Source of the DNA: Chryseobacterium gleum
GTDB lineage: Bacteria > Bacteroidota > Bacteroidia > Flavobacteriales_C > GCA-002722245
DNA: 13,082 nt
NCBI GenBank assembly: GCA_945903925.1
Contig: CAMDPJ010000041.1
Location: 1 to 13,082 of the forward strand
Reading direction: 5' to 3'
Numbering within the stretch: position 1 is the stretch's first letter; every line of letters begins with the position of its first letter. The notes beneath the pieces are model-generated. The model ran no database searches and was not told the DNA's origin. It saw only the letters and a program-made list of their open reading frames with translations. Shown here one piece after another: positions 7,701 through 12,578 of the stretch. A program made the translations under genes and the position numbers.

Positions 7701-8032
7701 GGTTTTTGAAATTGTGTTAACTGAAAATTCTTAGGTTGATCGGGATATTCGTAGTGTTTTCTATCCCAACAAACCACTTCATTTTTCATATCAGATTTCA
7801 CTGCTTTACCAAACAAGATGGCTTTGCGAATCGCCTCTTGATTGATGGAGGGAAGAACGCCCATTTGTCCGGTACACACCGAACAAATATTGGTATTAGC
7901 CTCGTTGCTTTCTTCGTTGGCGCAAGCGCAAAAAAGTTTGGTTTTGGTGTTTAAACGAATGTGTGTTTCTACACCAATCACCACTTCTAAACCAAGTGAG
8001 TCGAGCTTTTGCGTGAGTTTATCGATTTCCAT
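4715..8032 (-). CDS. gatB-aspS: Bifunctional fusion: aspartyl/glutamyl-tRNA amidotransferase subunit B + aspartyl-tRNA synthetase
   Basis: One unbroken 1105-codon frame encodes two complete enzymes. Residues 1-477 are GatB: the GLEVVIGVETHIRLNTKTKLFC start, paired cysteines C35/C37 and C50/C53 (zinc site), DRKHYEYPDQPKNFQLTQ, GVPLIEVVTKP, the ARTEIKNLNSF segment, and the helical YqeY-like tail with GILVGKVLAKVGKGANGKLV (448-467). Residues 478-517 form an acidic linker. Residues 518-1105 (588 aa, the normal AspRS length) are a bacterial-type class IIb AspRS: anticodon OB fold (about 530-620), motif 1 ending at P683, motif 2 FRDED (736-740), a GAD insertion domain (about 805-945) and motif 3 GLDRL (1055-1059). 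AspRS charges tRNA with aspartate; GatB binds the mischarged tRNA and phosphorylates the acyl group before amidation. The anticodon domain has H547 and D599 where nondiscriminating and discriminating enzymes differ. The substrate loop reads QAPQ (712-715) instead of the usual QSPQ. The start overlaps the gatA stop as TAATG. Confidence 0.93.
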   Translation of the reverse strand: MEIDKLTQKLDSLGLEVVIGVETHIRLNTKTKLFCACANEESNEANTNICSVCTGQMGVLPSINQEAIRKAILFGKAVKSDMKNEVVCWDRKHYEYPDQPKNFQLTQFQKPIIPNGEVKCYREDGTQFSVQLEQVHLEEDAAKLMHEKTQTLVDFNKSGVPLIEVVTKPCLREMNDASIYAQYLQRIVQNLNISEANLEKGEFKSDVSVSIRKKGTNDLNARTEIKNLNSFKFMIEALEEEVSKQLDYYTQHNDFRADQTTVLFDADLKKTKTMRKKEFAADYRFALEPDIPFVNIKKEIESTIVDERLLPYAIETTLIEGGVRPQDAKFFTADAIRSYLFLGINEKLNDPLFVAKALSNNLKAEDYPNIKLEVLIEIFSLFKEEKITIILLQKAIEELINNASFDYQIYFKENSISEEQLHKSIAQAIAENQALADEIKGGNAGKSGILVGKVLAKVGKGANGKLVREIILQQLAGGVTVTANESEEEGGEVKVSAAQQRDDEEAVRAIPVIIKDQYRTHVVTQISQDFVGKSVTLSGWVSSLRDHGDLVFIDFRDSSYEVLQLSLKRETFPQLDQFAKLKPESVIMVTGNIIPRKEDDYNSSIRTGKLEMEVKEIDILNLAKTLPFEIKRASKTNEATRLKYKFLDHRSAENRSAIINRHKVIKLLRDILDREEFLEIETPILTAGTEEGAREFIVPSRKFAGSFYTLPQAPQQFKQLLMVGGFQKYFQVARCFRDEDSRGDRQPEFTQLDMEMAFLGEQDIMDLNTKLLTTVVQDLYKDKWKMKPFQVIKYWDSMEKYGCDRPDMRYGLELQTITDIVKDTTFQVFSKPIEEGGVVKCIKVNAEYQQKRLSKGQIEKLTAIAQENGLGGLAYIIVNENDLQSPIIKFLGEEIAANIIKTTNAKVGDVVFFSAATFAVANKALDQVRQELGRMLNLINPKELAPVWVVDFPFFEKTDEGRWTFTHNPFSMPKVRDLDKHMSGENVGDIIAQQYDLVLNGYEIGGGSVRAHKAEILEATYRNMGYNKDEMKKSVGHMYEAFQFGAPPHGGIAWGLDRLMMILERKVSIREVMAYPKTGSGEDLMFNSPSALPSKKVEEMNVRVI

Positions 8033-9432
8033 TACAGTATCTCGTTAAGGTATTTTGCGAATTTTAAAGTGAGTTCATCCTGCTTTTTGTCGGCAGTGAT
8101 TTGTATTCCTGTAGCTGTTCCCACGGGTGATGTAAGCGTTGGCAGCTCACCTAAGCTAAAGCCAATGGTGTAGATGTCGCTTAGGTACATTGCCAATGGA
8201 TCTTTCAAACTGTTGCCAATTTGAGGAGGCAGAGTAGGAGATACCGGGGAAAGGATAACAGAAACTTCTTTAAAATCTTGAGTGAACAATTGCATTATGT
8301 TTTTGCGAAGCGCTTGCGCTTTCAAGTAAATTTCATCGGCAAAACCGGTAGATAAAACTTGGTTACCACCAACGATACGGCGCTGACTCTCGGGCGTAAA
8401 TCCTTCAGAGCGCGTTACAGCGTAGCTTTCTTTCAGCGTGTCGGCGGCAATTCTTTCGCCATACATTGAGCCATCTAAGCGTGCTAGGTTCGATGCTGTT
8501 TCTGCCATCGCCAAGGCGTAGTAGGTAGAAACCAAAGTATCTGCATTTTTAAATTCTAATTCTTTTACTTCAACTCCTTGAGCTTTCAATTTCTCAATTA
8601 CAGCAAGAAAATCTTTTTTGATATCAGCACTTAGTCCTTCATTGTGAACGAACTCTTTGTAGTAACCAACTTTCAACTTTGAACATTGAACATCGAACGA
8701 TTCGATATCGAAAGGTTTCGATTCGAATGTAGTTTGATCGTGATAATCTTTTCCGCTGATTACATTCATCACCAACTCGATATCTTCTAGCGAAGAGGCA
8801 ATTGGTCCAACGCAATCGGTAGAGGAAGCATAAGCCATCAAACCGTAGCGAGAGATCCTTCCGTACGTTGGTTTAAGTCCGTAAACTTTGTTGTAGCCGG
8901 CAGGCTGACGGATAGAACCACCTGTATCACCACCGATAGAAAAAACGGTGTACTCTTTCGCCACGTTAACAGCGCTTCCGCCGCTTGAACCACCACCCAC
9001 CAAAGCTTCGTTGTGTGCATTTTTAACAGCACCGAAGATGGTGTTTTCACTGGTAGAGCCGTGTCCGAAACTATCGGCATTTTCTTTACAAACCGGAATA
9101 GCACCGGCATCCATCAACTTTTGAATAGCAGTTGCGGTGTAAGGAGAAATATAATTTTTAAGGAATTTAGAGCTCGCCGAAGCATGCTCACCTTGAATTA
9201 AAAACACATCTTTTACGCCGAAAGGAATACCTTCTAACAAGCCAATTTTCTCGCCTTTAGCGATTTTTTCGTCTACTTGTTTTGCTTTTGCCAAGGCTAA
9301 ATCGCTCAATAAAAAGTTTACCGAATGGTATTGGTTTTTGGCCAATGCATCTAGTTTTTCTTGAACAAGTTTAGTGCATGAAATCTCTTTCTTAACGAGT
9401 CTTTCGTGCGTTTGTATAATTGCTGAAGCCAT
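8032..9432 (-). CDS. gatA: Asp-tRNA(Asn)/Glu-tRNA(Gln) amidotransferase subunit A
   Basis: GatA is the glutaminase subunit of GatCAB: it releases ammonia from glutamine, which is channelled to GatB. The 466-residue product carries the amidase-signature catalytic triad K74 (in GIPFGVKDVF), S149 (in GGGSSGGSAV) and cis-S173 (in GGDTGGSIRQPA). The spacing of 75 and 24 residues equals that of the well-studied Staphylococcus aureus enzyme (K79, S154, S178). It ends normally (FAKYLNEIL). Both ends are stop-start overlaps, TAATG with gatC at 9432-9434 and TAATG with gatB-aspS at 8032-8034, so the three subunits are translationally coupled and presumably made in equal amounts. A run of degenerate 7-bp repeats lies inside the gene at 8664-8698 (residues of the segment SFDVQCSKLKVG), listed separately. 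It lies past the catalytic core and does not shift the frame. Confidence 0.95.
   Translation of the reverse strand: MASAIIQTHERLVKKEISCTKLVQEKLDALAKNQYHSVNFLLSDLALAKAKQVDEKIAKGEKIGLLEGIPFGVKDVFLIQGEHASASSKFLKNYISPYTATAIQKLMDAGAIPVCKENADSFGHGSTSENTIFGAVKNAHNEALVGGGSSGGSAVNVAKEYTVFSIGGDTGGSIRQPAGYNKVYGLKPTYGRISRYGLMAYASSTDCVGPIASSLEDIELVMNVISGKDYHDQTTFESKPFDIESFDVQCSKLKVGYYKEFVHNEGLSADIKKDFLAVIEKLKAQGVEVKELEFKNADTLVSTYYALAMAETASNLARLDGSMYGERIAADTLKESYAVTRSEGFTPESQRRIVGGNQVLSTGFADEIYLKAQALRKNIMQLFTQDFKEVSVILSPVSPTLPPQIGNSLKDPLAMYLSDIYTIGFSLGELPTLTSPVGTATGIQITADKKQDELTLKFAKYLNEIL
8664..8698 (-). repeat. Degenerate heptad repeat inside gatA
   Basis: Five consecutive 7-mers read on the plus strand AACCAAC, TTTCAAC, TTTGAAC, ATTGAAC, ATCGAAC, each ending in AAC. 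Because gatA is on the minus strand they are coding, spanning the segment FDVQCSKLKVG. The ATTGAAC/TTTRAAC units are the same as those in the intergenic inverted structure at 11706-11771. The flanking 8699-8735 is also simple in sequence (TTCGATATCGAA palindrome and TTCGATTCGAA). Confidence 0.5.
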
Positions 9433-9698
9433 TAGTTCTCAATCACTTTTGACACCACTAGGTATCCGTTTTTTTCTTTCGGGAAATTTTGTTTGATGAT
9501 GTTCTTCTCTGTTTCAGAGCTAGAAATAACAACATCTTCGCGTAGGTCGCTCACCTCTACAACATGATTATTATTCACGTTATTATCGATATTATTTAGC
9601 TGCGCTTTTTTAATGTTGTTGAACAGCTCTTCGATAGCGGCCGAAGATGTAGCTCCTTTAATGCTGGATAAGTCTTCCAGCGACATCATTTTACTCAT
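9432..9698 (-). CDS. gatC: Asp-tRNA(Asn)/Glu-tRNA(Gln) amidotransferase subunit C (divergent N-terminal half)
   Basis: GatC is the small belt subunit that ties GatA to GatB. The 88-residue product is slightly shorter than the usual 95-100. Its C-terminal half matches the family: SDLREDVV (51-58) and NFPKEKNGYLVVSKVIEN (71-88), equal to the common LRxDxV and NAPExxxgyFxVPkVie. The N-terminal half lacks the usual LARLxL helix signature and contains an Asn-rich run (NNIDNNVNNNH, about 35-45), which looks like a disordered linker. An in-frame TAG lies three codons upstream of the ATG at 9698, so no further N-terminus is hidden. ATGs at codons 4 and 5 are alternative starts. The stop overlaps the gatA start as TAATG. 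It is the first gene of the gat operon, directly behind the promoter at 9738-9768. The family call rests on the C-terminal half and the operon position. Confidence 0.85.
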   Translation of the reverse strand: MSKMMSLEDLSSIKGATSSAAIEELFNNIKKAQLNNIDNNVNNNHVVEVSDLREDVVISSSETEKNIIKQNFPKEKNGYLVVSKVIEN

Positions 9699-9716
9699 TT
9701 TGTTCTATTTAAAATT

Positions 9717-9733
9717 CTCGCTTTTTTCGCGAG
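9717..9733 (-). other. Small hairpin in the gatC leader
   Basis: On the minus strand CTCGC-GAAAAAA-GCGAG forms a perfect 5-bp stem with a 7-base loop. It falls just downstream of the predicted transcription start of the gat operon, about 18 bases before the gatC ATG, so it would sit at the very 5' end of the mRNA. A role in mRNA stability or translation is possible. It could equally be chance. Confidence 0.3.
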
Positions 9734-9737
9734 GTTT

Positions 9738-9768
9738 CAAATATACCAAATCGCTGGTAGTACTTCAA
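9738..9768 (-). promoter_or_regulatory. Bacteroidota-type sigma promoter for gatC-gatA-gatB-aspS
   Basis: Read on the minus strand, TTG (9768-9766) is followed after 20 bases by TATATTTG (9745-9738). This fits the primary-sigma consensus of Bacteroidota, TTG-N19-21-TAnnTTTG, at every fixed base. Transcription would start around 9730, giving a leader of about 30 bases before the gatC ATG at 9698. Confidence 0.7.
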
Positions 9769-9833
9769 ATTTGAGGAATTAAATGTTGGGTGATTGTTTT
9801 CGGGGGTGGATTTCTTTTTAGTAATAACAGCAA

Positions 9834-9883
9834 ACCCAGTACGTCCTTGCGAAAATTTTGTACTCAAAATTAAAGCAATCTCA
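9834..9883 (+). repeat. Left inverted repeat, REP-like hairpin
   Basis: Outer end ACCCAGTACGTCCTTGCG, inner end AAAGCAATCTCA. Internally TTGC (9847-9850) pairs with GCAA (9875-9878) and AATTTTG (9854-9860) with CAAAATT (9865-9871), leaving a 3x3 internal loop and a TACT end loop. AGTAC (9838-9842) can also pair with GTACT (9860-9864) as an alternative fold. It matches the right copy at 10226-10275 in inverted orientation with three differences (positions 9837, 9846, 9864). Confidence 0.85.
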
Positions 9884-9925
9884 TTTTTTCGTTTTTACTT
9901 TACATTAACTAACTAAACAATTATT

Positions 9926-10228
9926 ATGGAAAGAGGTGGTTGGGTTTATATCCGCACTAACCAATACAATCGCGTTTTATACACAGGTGTAACTGCAGAT
10001 TTGAAAAGTAGAATCTTTCAGCACAAGAGCAAACTAGATCCCAGTTCTTTTACTGCAAAATACAACGTAAATAAACTTGTGTGTTTTGAATTTTTTAGCA
10101 CTATCACGGAGGCTATTGAAGAAGAGAAGAAAATTAAGGGTGGCTCGCGAGCGAGTAAAATTAAAAGAATAGAAAGTTTTAATAAACAATGGGTTGAGCT
10201 CTATTCTGAGAATATGGATGAGGATTGA
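9926..10228 (+). CDS. GIY-YIG nuclease family protein (UvrC/URI-like, single domain)
   Basis: The 100-residue protein is one GIY-YIG domain. The first strand pair reads GGWVYIRTN...RVLYTGVT (residues 4-23), the form VYI...LYTGVT standing for GIY...YIG. It is followed by the conserved Arg and His in DLKSRIFQHK (25-34), the TAKYNV segment, and the metal-binding Glu region TEAIEEEKKIKG (60-71) with SRASKIKRIESFNKQW after it. Length and motif order match the small stand-alone GIY-YIG proteins that are present in several copies in many Bacteroidota. The family cuts DNA with a divalent metal; the target of this one is unknown. It is the only plus-strand gene here. Its stop codon TGA (10226-10228) is the first triplet of the right inverted repeat, so gene and repeat are physically joined. 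No clear TTG/TAnnTTTG promoter was seen upstream. Confidence 0.88.
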   Translation: MERGGWVYIRTNQYNRVLYTGVTADLKSRIFQHKSKLDPSSFTAKYNVNKLVCFEFFSTITEAIEEEKKIKGGSRASKIKRIESFNKQWVELYSENMDED

Positions 10229-10275
10229 GATTGCTTTAATTTTGGGTACAAAATTTTCGCAAAGACGTACTAGGT
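10226..10275 (-). repeat. Right inverted repeat, REP-like hairpin
   Basis: Reverse complement of the left repeat with three differences in 50 bases. It begins with the TGA stop codon of the GIY-YIG gene and ends AAAGACGTACTAGGT. The hairpin core TTTTGGGTACAAAA lies at 10240-10253. It also sits between the convergent ends of the GIY-YIG gene and the lipoprotein gene (stop at 10317), so it could act as a two-way terminator. Confidence 0.85.
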
Positions 10276-10316
10276 AAATTAGAGGAATATATGTGCTGAG
10301 AATCTATGTTTATTTA

Positions 10317-11138
10317 TTACAACGAAAAGTTAAATCCTTCCTCTTTAATCTGCACTTTTACCTGTCCGGTGCAAGAGCCTGGCGCCACGCCATAATCACA
10401 GTTTCGCACATCAAGGTTGATAGGTTCAACAGAAATTTTTCCGGCGGTGATGAAGTATCTGCAGTTTGCTTTGATGGTGCAGGCTGTAGCGATATTTTCT
10501 TCGAAATCACTTCCTTTAAAATCTTTGCCCGAGCCGCTTCCAGTAAGCAAATATTCATCGTCATTGATGTTGTTTGGGGTAGTAGAGCCAAGTGTTTGCT
10601 CGAGCACTTTGTTGGAGTTCCAAGACATAGTGCCATTGCTATTAATCACAAATCCTTCTTTCACAGAAATGTTGAAAAGATGATGCCCTTGGCCTGTTAA
10701 ACCAGCATTGTTGATGGTAAAAGTGCCCAGTAAATTCGATTGGTTGAGGTAATAATTGCTAAATGTTATATCAACGTTGTTGATAGAATAAATGGTGGTG
10801 TCGGCAGCGGCAGCACTAACTTTGAGACTCAGTGCGCCTCTGCGGTATTTACCATCGCTGCACAAGTGATCGCTGACGCCGTAGTAAACGGTTAGTGTAA
10901 ACGGGAAAGTAATGTTGTTTTCATCTATTGTGCTTGTTACAATAACAGCAGTATCATCGGGTGATTTTTTTTGTAAGAAAGTACCTAAATATGTTTGTGC
11001 TTGCTTGTATACATCTAAATACACTATTTCGGCGAGGGCGTTGCCCTGACAAGCAGTGAGGTCGTTATTTTGCGTTTTCTTCTTGCACGACGAAAATCCT
11101 ATCAAAAAAAGAGAACAGTAGAGAAGAGTTTTTTTCAT
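10317..11138 (-). CDS. Lipoprotein of unknown function
   Basis: The 273-residue product begins with a lipoprotein signal: MKK, a hydrophobic run LLYCSLFLIGF, and the lipobox-like FSSC with Cys18 as the likely acylated residue. Lys-Lys-Lys follows, without the acidic or QANDD-like signal used for surface export, so the mature protein probably faces the periplasm. The rest is rich in Thr, Asn and Ser and looks like beta-strands. The C-terminal third has a pattern seen in other Bacteroidota lipoproteins: GSGSGKDFKGSDF, CxIKANCRYFITAGKISVEP, and LDVRNCDYG...GSCTGQVKVQI, with four cysteines that could form disulfides. I do not recognise a named family and assign no reaction. It lies 54 bp downstream of folA on the same strand and could be read through from it. 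It is convergent with the GIY-YIG gene. Confidence 0.8.
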   Translation of the reverse strand: MKKTLLYCSLFLIGFSSCKKKTQNNDLTACQGNALAEIVYLDVYKQAQTYLGTFLQKKSPDDTAVIVTSTIDENNITFPFTLTVYYGVSDHLCSDGKYRRGALSLKVSAAAADTTIYSINNVDITFSNYYLNQSNLLGTFTINNAGLTGQGHHLFNISVKEGFVINSNGTMSWNSNKVLEQTLGSTTPNNINDDEYLLTGSGSGKDFKGSDFEENIATACTIKANCRYFITAGKISVEPINLDVRNCDYGVAPGSCTGQVKVQIKEEGFNFSL

Positions 11139-11192
11139 AGTGCAAGTACTTGTATCGTAGACGAATATAACAAAAAAAGGTTGTTTCTTTTT

Positions 11193-11699
11193 TTATCTTT
11201 TTTCTAGTTCATAAAACGTACAGTCGATAGGATTTTTTTCGTCTTTGATCATGAACAATTCCGATAAAACATTCCAATTTTTTTCTTCCAATTCGGGGAA
11301 AAAGGTGTCGGCTTCAAAATTTTGATGAACACGCGTTAGGTATATTTTTCGAACCAAATTTTGCTCGATGCATTCACGGTAAATTTCACCACCACCAATG
11401 ACGAAAAGTTCCTGCTCACCATTGCTTTTAGCGAATTCTATTCCTTCTTTAATAGATGTGAAAACGTGACACTGGTCGATTTTCAAATCTTTATTTCTGG
11501 TGATGATAATGTTCGTTCTGTTGGGTAAAGGGCGAAATTTTTCAGGAATGGATTCAAAGTTTTTTCGTCCGGTAAGAATGCAATGCCCAGAAGTTAATTG
11601 CTTGAAATGTTTCATATCTGCAGGCAAATGCCATAACAAATCATTGTCTTTGCCAATGGCGTTGTTTGAGGCTACGGCTACGATTATCGATGTTTTCAT
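11193..11699 (-). CDS. folA: Dihydrofolate reductase
   Basis: FolA reduces dihydrofolate to tetrahydrofolate with NADPH in the cytoplasm. The 168-residue product aligns with the E. coli type along its length: SIIVAVASNNAIGKDNDLLWHLPADMKHF with the catalytic acid D28, the nucleotide-binding GRKNFESIP and NIIITRN, the FVIGGGEIYRE segment, YLTRVHQNFEADTFFPE, and the closing CTFYELEKR. The start is the ATG at 11699 (MKTSIIVAVAS). A longer version would need the TTG at 11711, which lies inside a repeat and adds only MNNN. It follows thyA after 75 bp on the same strand. The two enzymes are metabolic partners: ThyA produces the dihydrofolate that FolA recycles. Confidence 0.95.
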   Translation of the reverse strand: MKTSIIVAVASNNAIGKDNDLLWHLPADMKHFKQLTSGHCILTGRKNFESIPEKFRPLPNRTNIIITRNKDLKIDQCHVFTSIKEGIEFAKSNGEQELFVIGGGEIYRECIEQNLVRKIYLTRVHQNFEADTFFPELEEKNWNVLSELFMIKDEKNPIDCTFYELEKR

Positions 11700-11705
11700 G
11701 TTATT

Positions 11706-11771
11706 GTTCAAAGTTCAAAGTTTAATGTTCAATGCTAGCTAACTTTAAACATTGAACATTGAACATTGAGC
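11706..11771. repeat. Inverted array of heptad repeats between thyA and folA
   Basis: The left arm reads GTTCAAA, GTTCAAA, GTTTAAT, GTTCAAT (11706-11733). The right arm reads TTTAAAC, ATTGAAC, ATTGAAC, ATTGAGC (11744-11771). The arms are inverted copies: 11713-11734 pairs with 11750-11771 at 19 of 22 positions, and the inner 14 bp (11721-11734 with 11750-11763) at 13 of 14. The loop carries a GCTAGC palindrome (11734-11739). No T-run follows, so it is not a textbook terminator. Confidence 0.75.
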
Positions 11772-11774
11772 GAT

Positions 11775-12569
11775 TTATATGGCTACAGGAGCTTTAATAT
11801 GCGGATGCGGATCATAACCTACCAACTCAAAATCTTCGAATTTGAAATCGAAAATATCTTTTACGTTTGGGTTAATCTTCATTTGAGGAAGCGCACGAGG
11901 TTCTCTTGAAAGCTGCAAAGCAGTTTGCTCTAAGTGATTTACGTACAAATGTGTATCGCCAAAAGTATGCACGAAATCGCCCAGTTTTAAATTGCAAACC
12001 TGAGCAATAATCATGGTTAGCAAAGCATATGACGCAATGTTAAAAGGAACACCTAAAAACACATCGGCACTTCTTTGGTACAATTGACAAGATAATTTTC
12101 CATCGGCCACATAAAACTGAAAGAAAGCGTGACAGGGAGGAAGAGCCATTTTTTCAATTTCGCCTACATTCCAAGCGCTTACAATCAATCTGCGTGAATC
12201 GGGATTTTTCTTGATTTGATCAATTACATTTTTGATTTGGTCAACATTACGGCCGTCGGCAGTTGGCCATGAGCGCCATTGGCGGCCGTAAACAGGACCC
12301 AAATTGCCGTTTTCATCAGCCCATTCATCCCAAATGCTTACTTTATTCTCTTTAAGGTATTTTATGTTGGTGTCTCCTTGCAAAAACCACAGTAATTCAT
12401 GGGTGATAGAGCGCATGTGGCATTTCTTGGTGGTAACTAAAGGGAAGCCTTTGTTAAGGTCGAATCTCATTTGATAGCCAAATACGCTAATAGTTCCTGT
12501 TCCGGTGCGGTCTTCTTTCTTCGCTCCTTTATCTGCAATGTGTTGCAGGAGATCAAGGTATTGCTTCAT
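11775..12569 (-). CDS. thyA: Thymidylate synthase
   Basis: ThyA methylates dUMP to dTMP with methylene-tetrahydrofolate as donor and reductant. At 264 residues it is exactly the E. coli length and keeps the same numbering: catalytic C146 in LPPCHAFFQFYV, R126-R127 phosphate contacts in PDSRRLIVSAWN, D169 and N177 in QRSADVFLGVPFNIASYA, and the FGDTHLYVNH segment. The C-terminus ends HIKAPVAI, as expected for the closing lid. The N-terminal MKQYLDLLQHI start at 12569 is standard. It begins 10 bp after the stop of the BFN-domain gene and is followed by folA, so a BFN-thyA-folA operon is likely. No promoter is visible in the short gap before it. Confidence 0.97.
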   Translation of the reverse strand: MKQYLDLLQHIADKGAKKEDRTGTGTISVFGYQMRFDLNKGFPLVTTKKCHMRSITHELLWFLQGDTNIKYLKENKVSIWDEWADENGNLGPVYGRQWRSWPTADGRNVDQIKNVIDQIKKNPDSRRLIVSAWNVGEIEKMALPPCHAFFQFYVADGKLSCQLYQRSADVFLGVPFNIASYALLTMIIAQVCNLKLGDFVHTFGDTHLYVNHLEQTALQLSREPRALPQMKINPNVKDIFDFKFEDFELVGYDPHPHIKAPVAI

Positions 12570-12578
12570 TTAAGTGTG

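Larger units (their letters stand above)
9834..10275 (+). mobile_element. Candidate mobile unit: GIY-YIG gene between REP-like inverted repeats
   Basis: A 442-bp unit is bounded by two 50-bp inverted repeats (9834-9883 and 10226-10275) with 47 of 50 positions identical. It contains one complete gene, the GIY-YIG nuclease at 9926-10228, which is also the only plus-strand gene in the window. The repeats can each fold into a hairpin. No target-site duplication longer than two bases (AA) is visible outside the repeats. The arrangement resembles REP elements with their single-gene partner (as in RAYT transposases), but with a GIY-YIG nuclease in that place. Mobility is inferred and not shown. Confidence 0.5.

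Noticed and set aside
11162..11169. TATATTCG as a promoter -7 box for the lipoprotein gene
   Set aside because: One base off consensus and no TTG lies 19-21 bases upstream.
11700..11711. Longer folA start adding MNNN
   Set aside because: It uses TTG inside the heptad-repeat structure, and the DHFR fold begins at MKTSIIVAVAS from the ATG at 11699.
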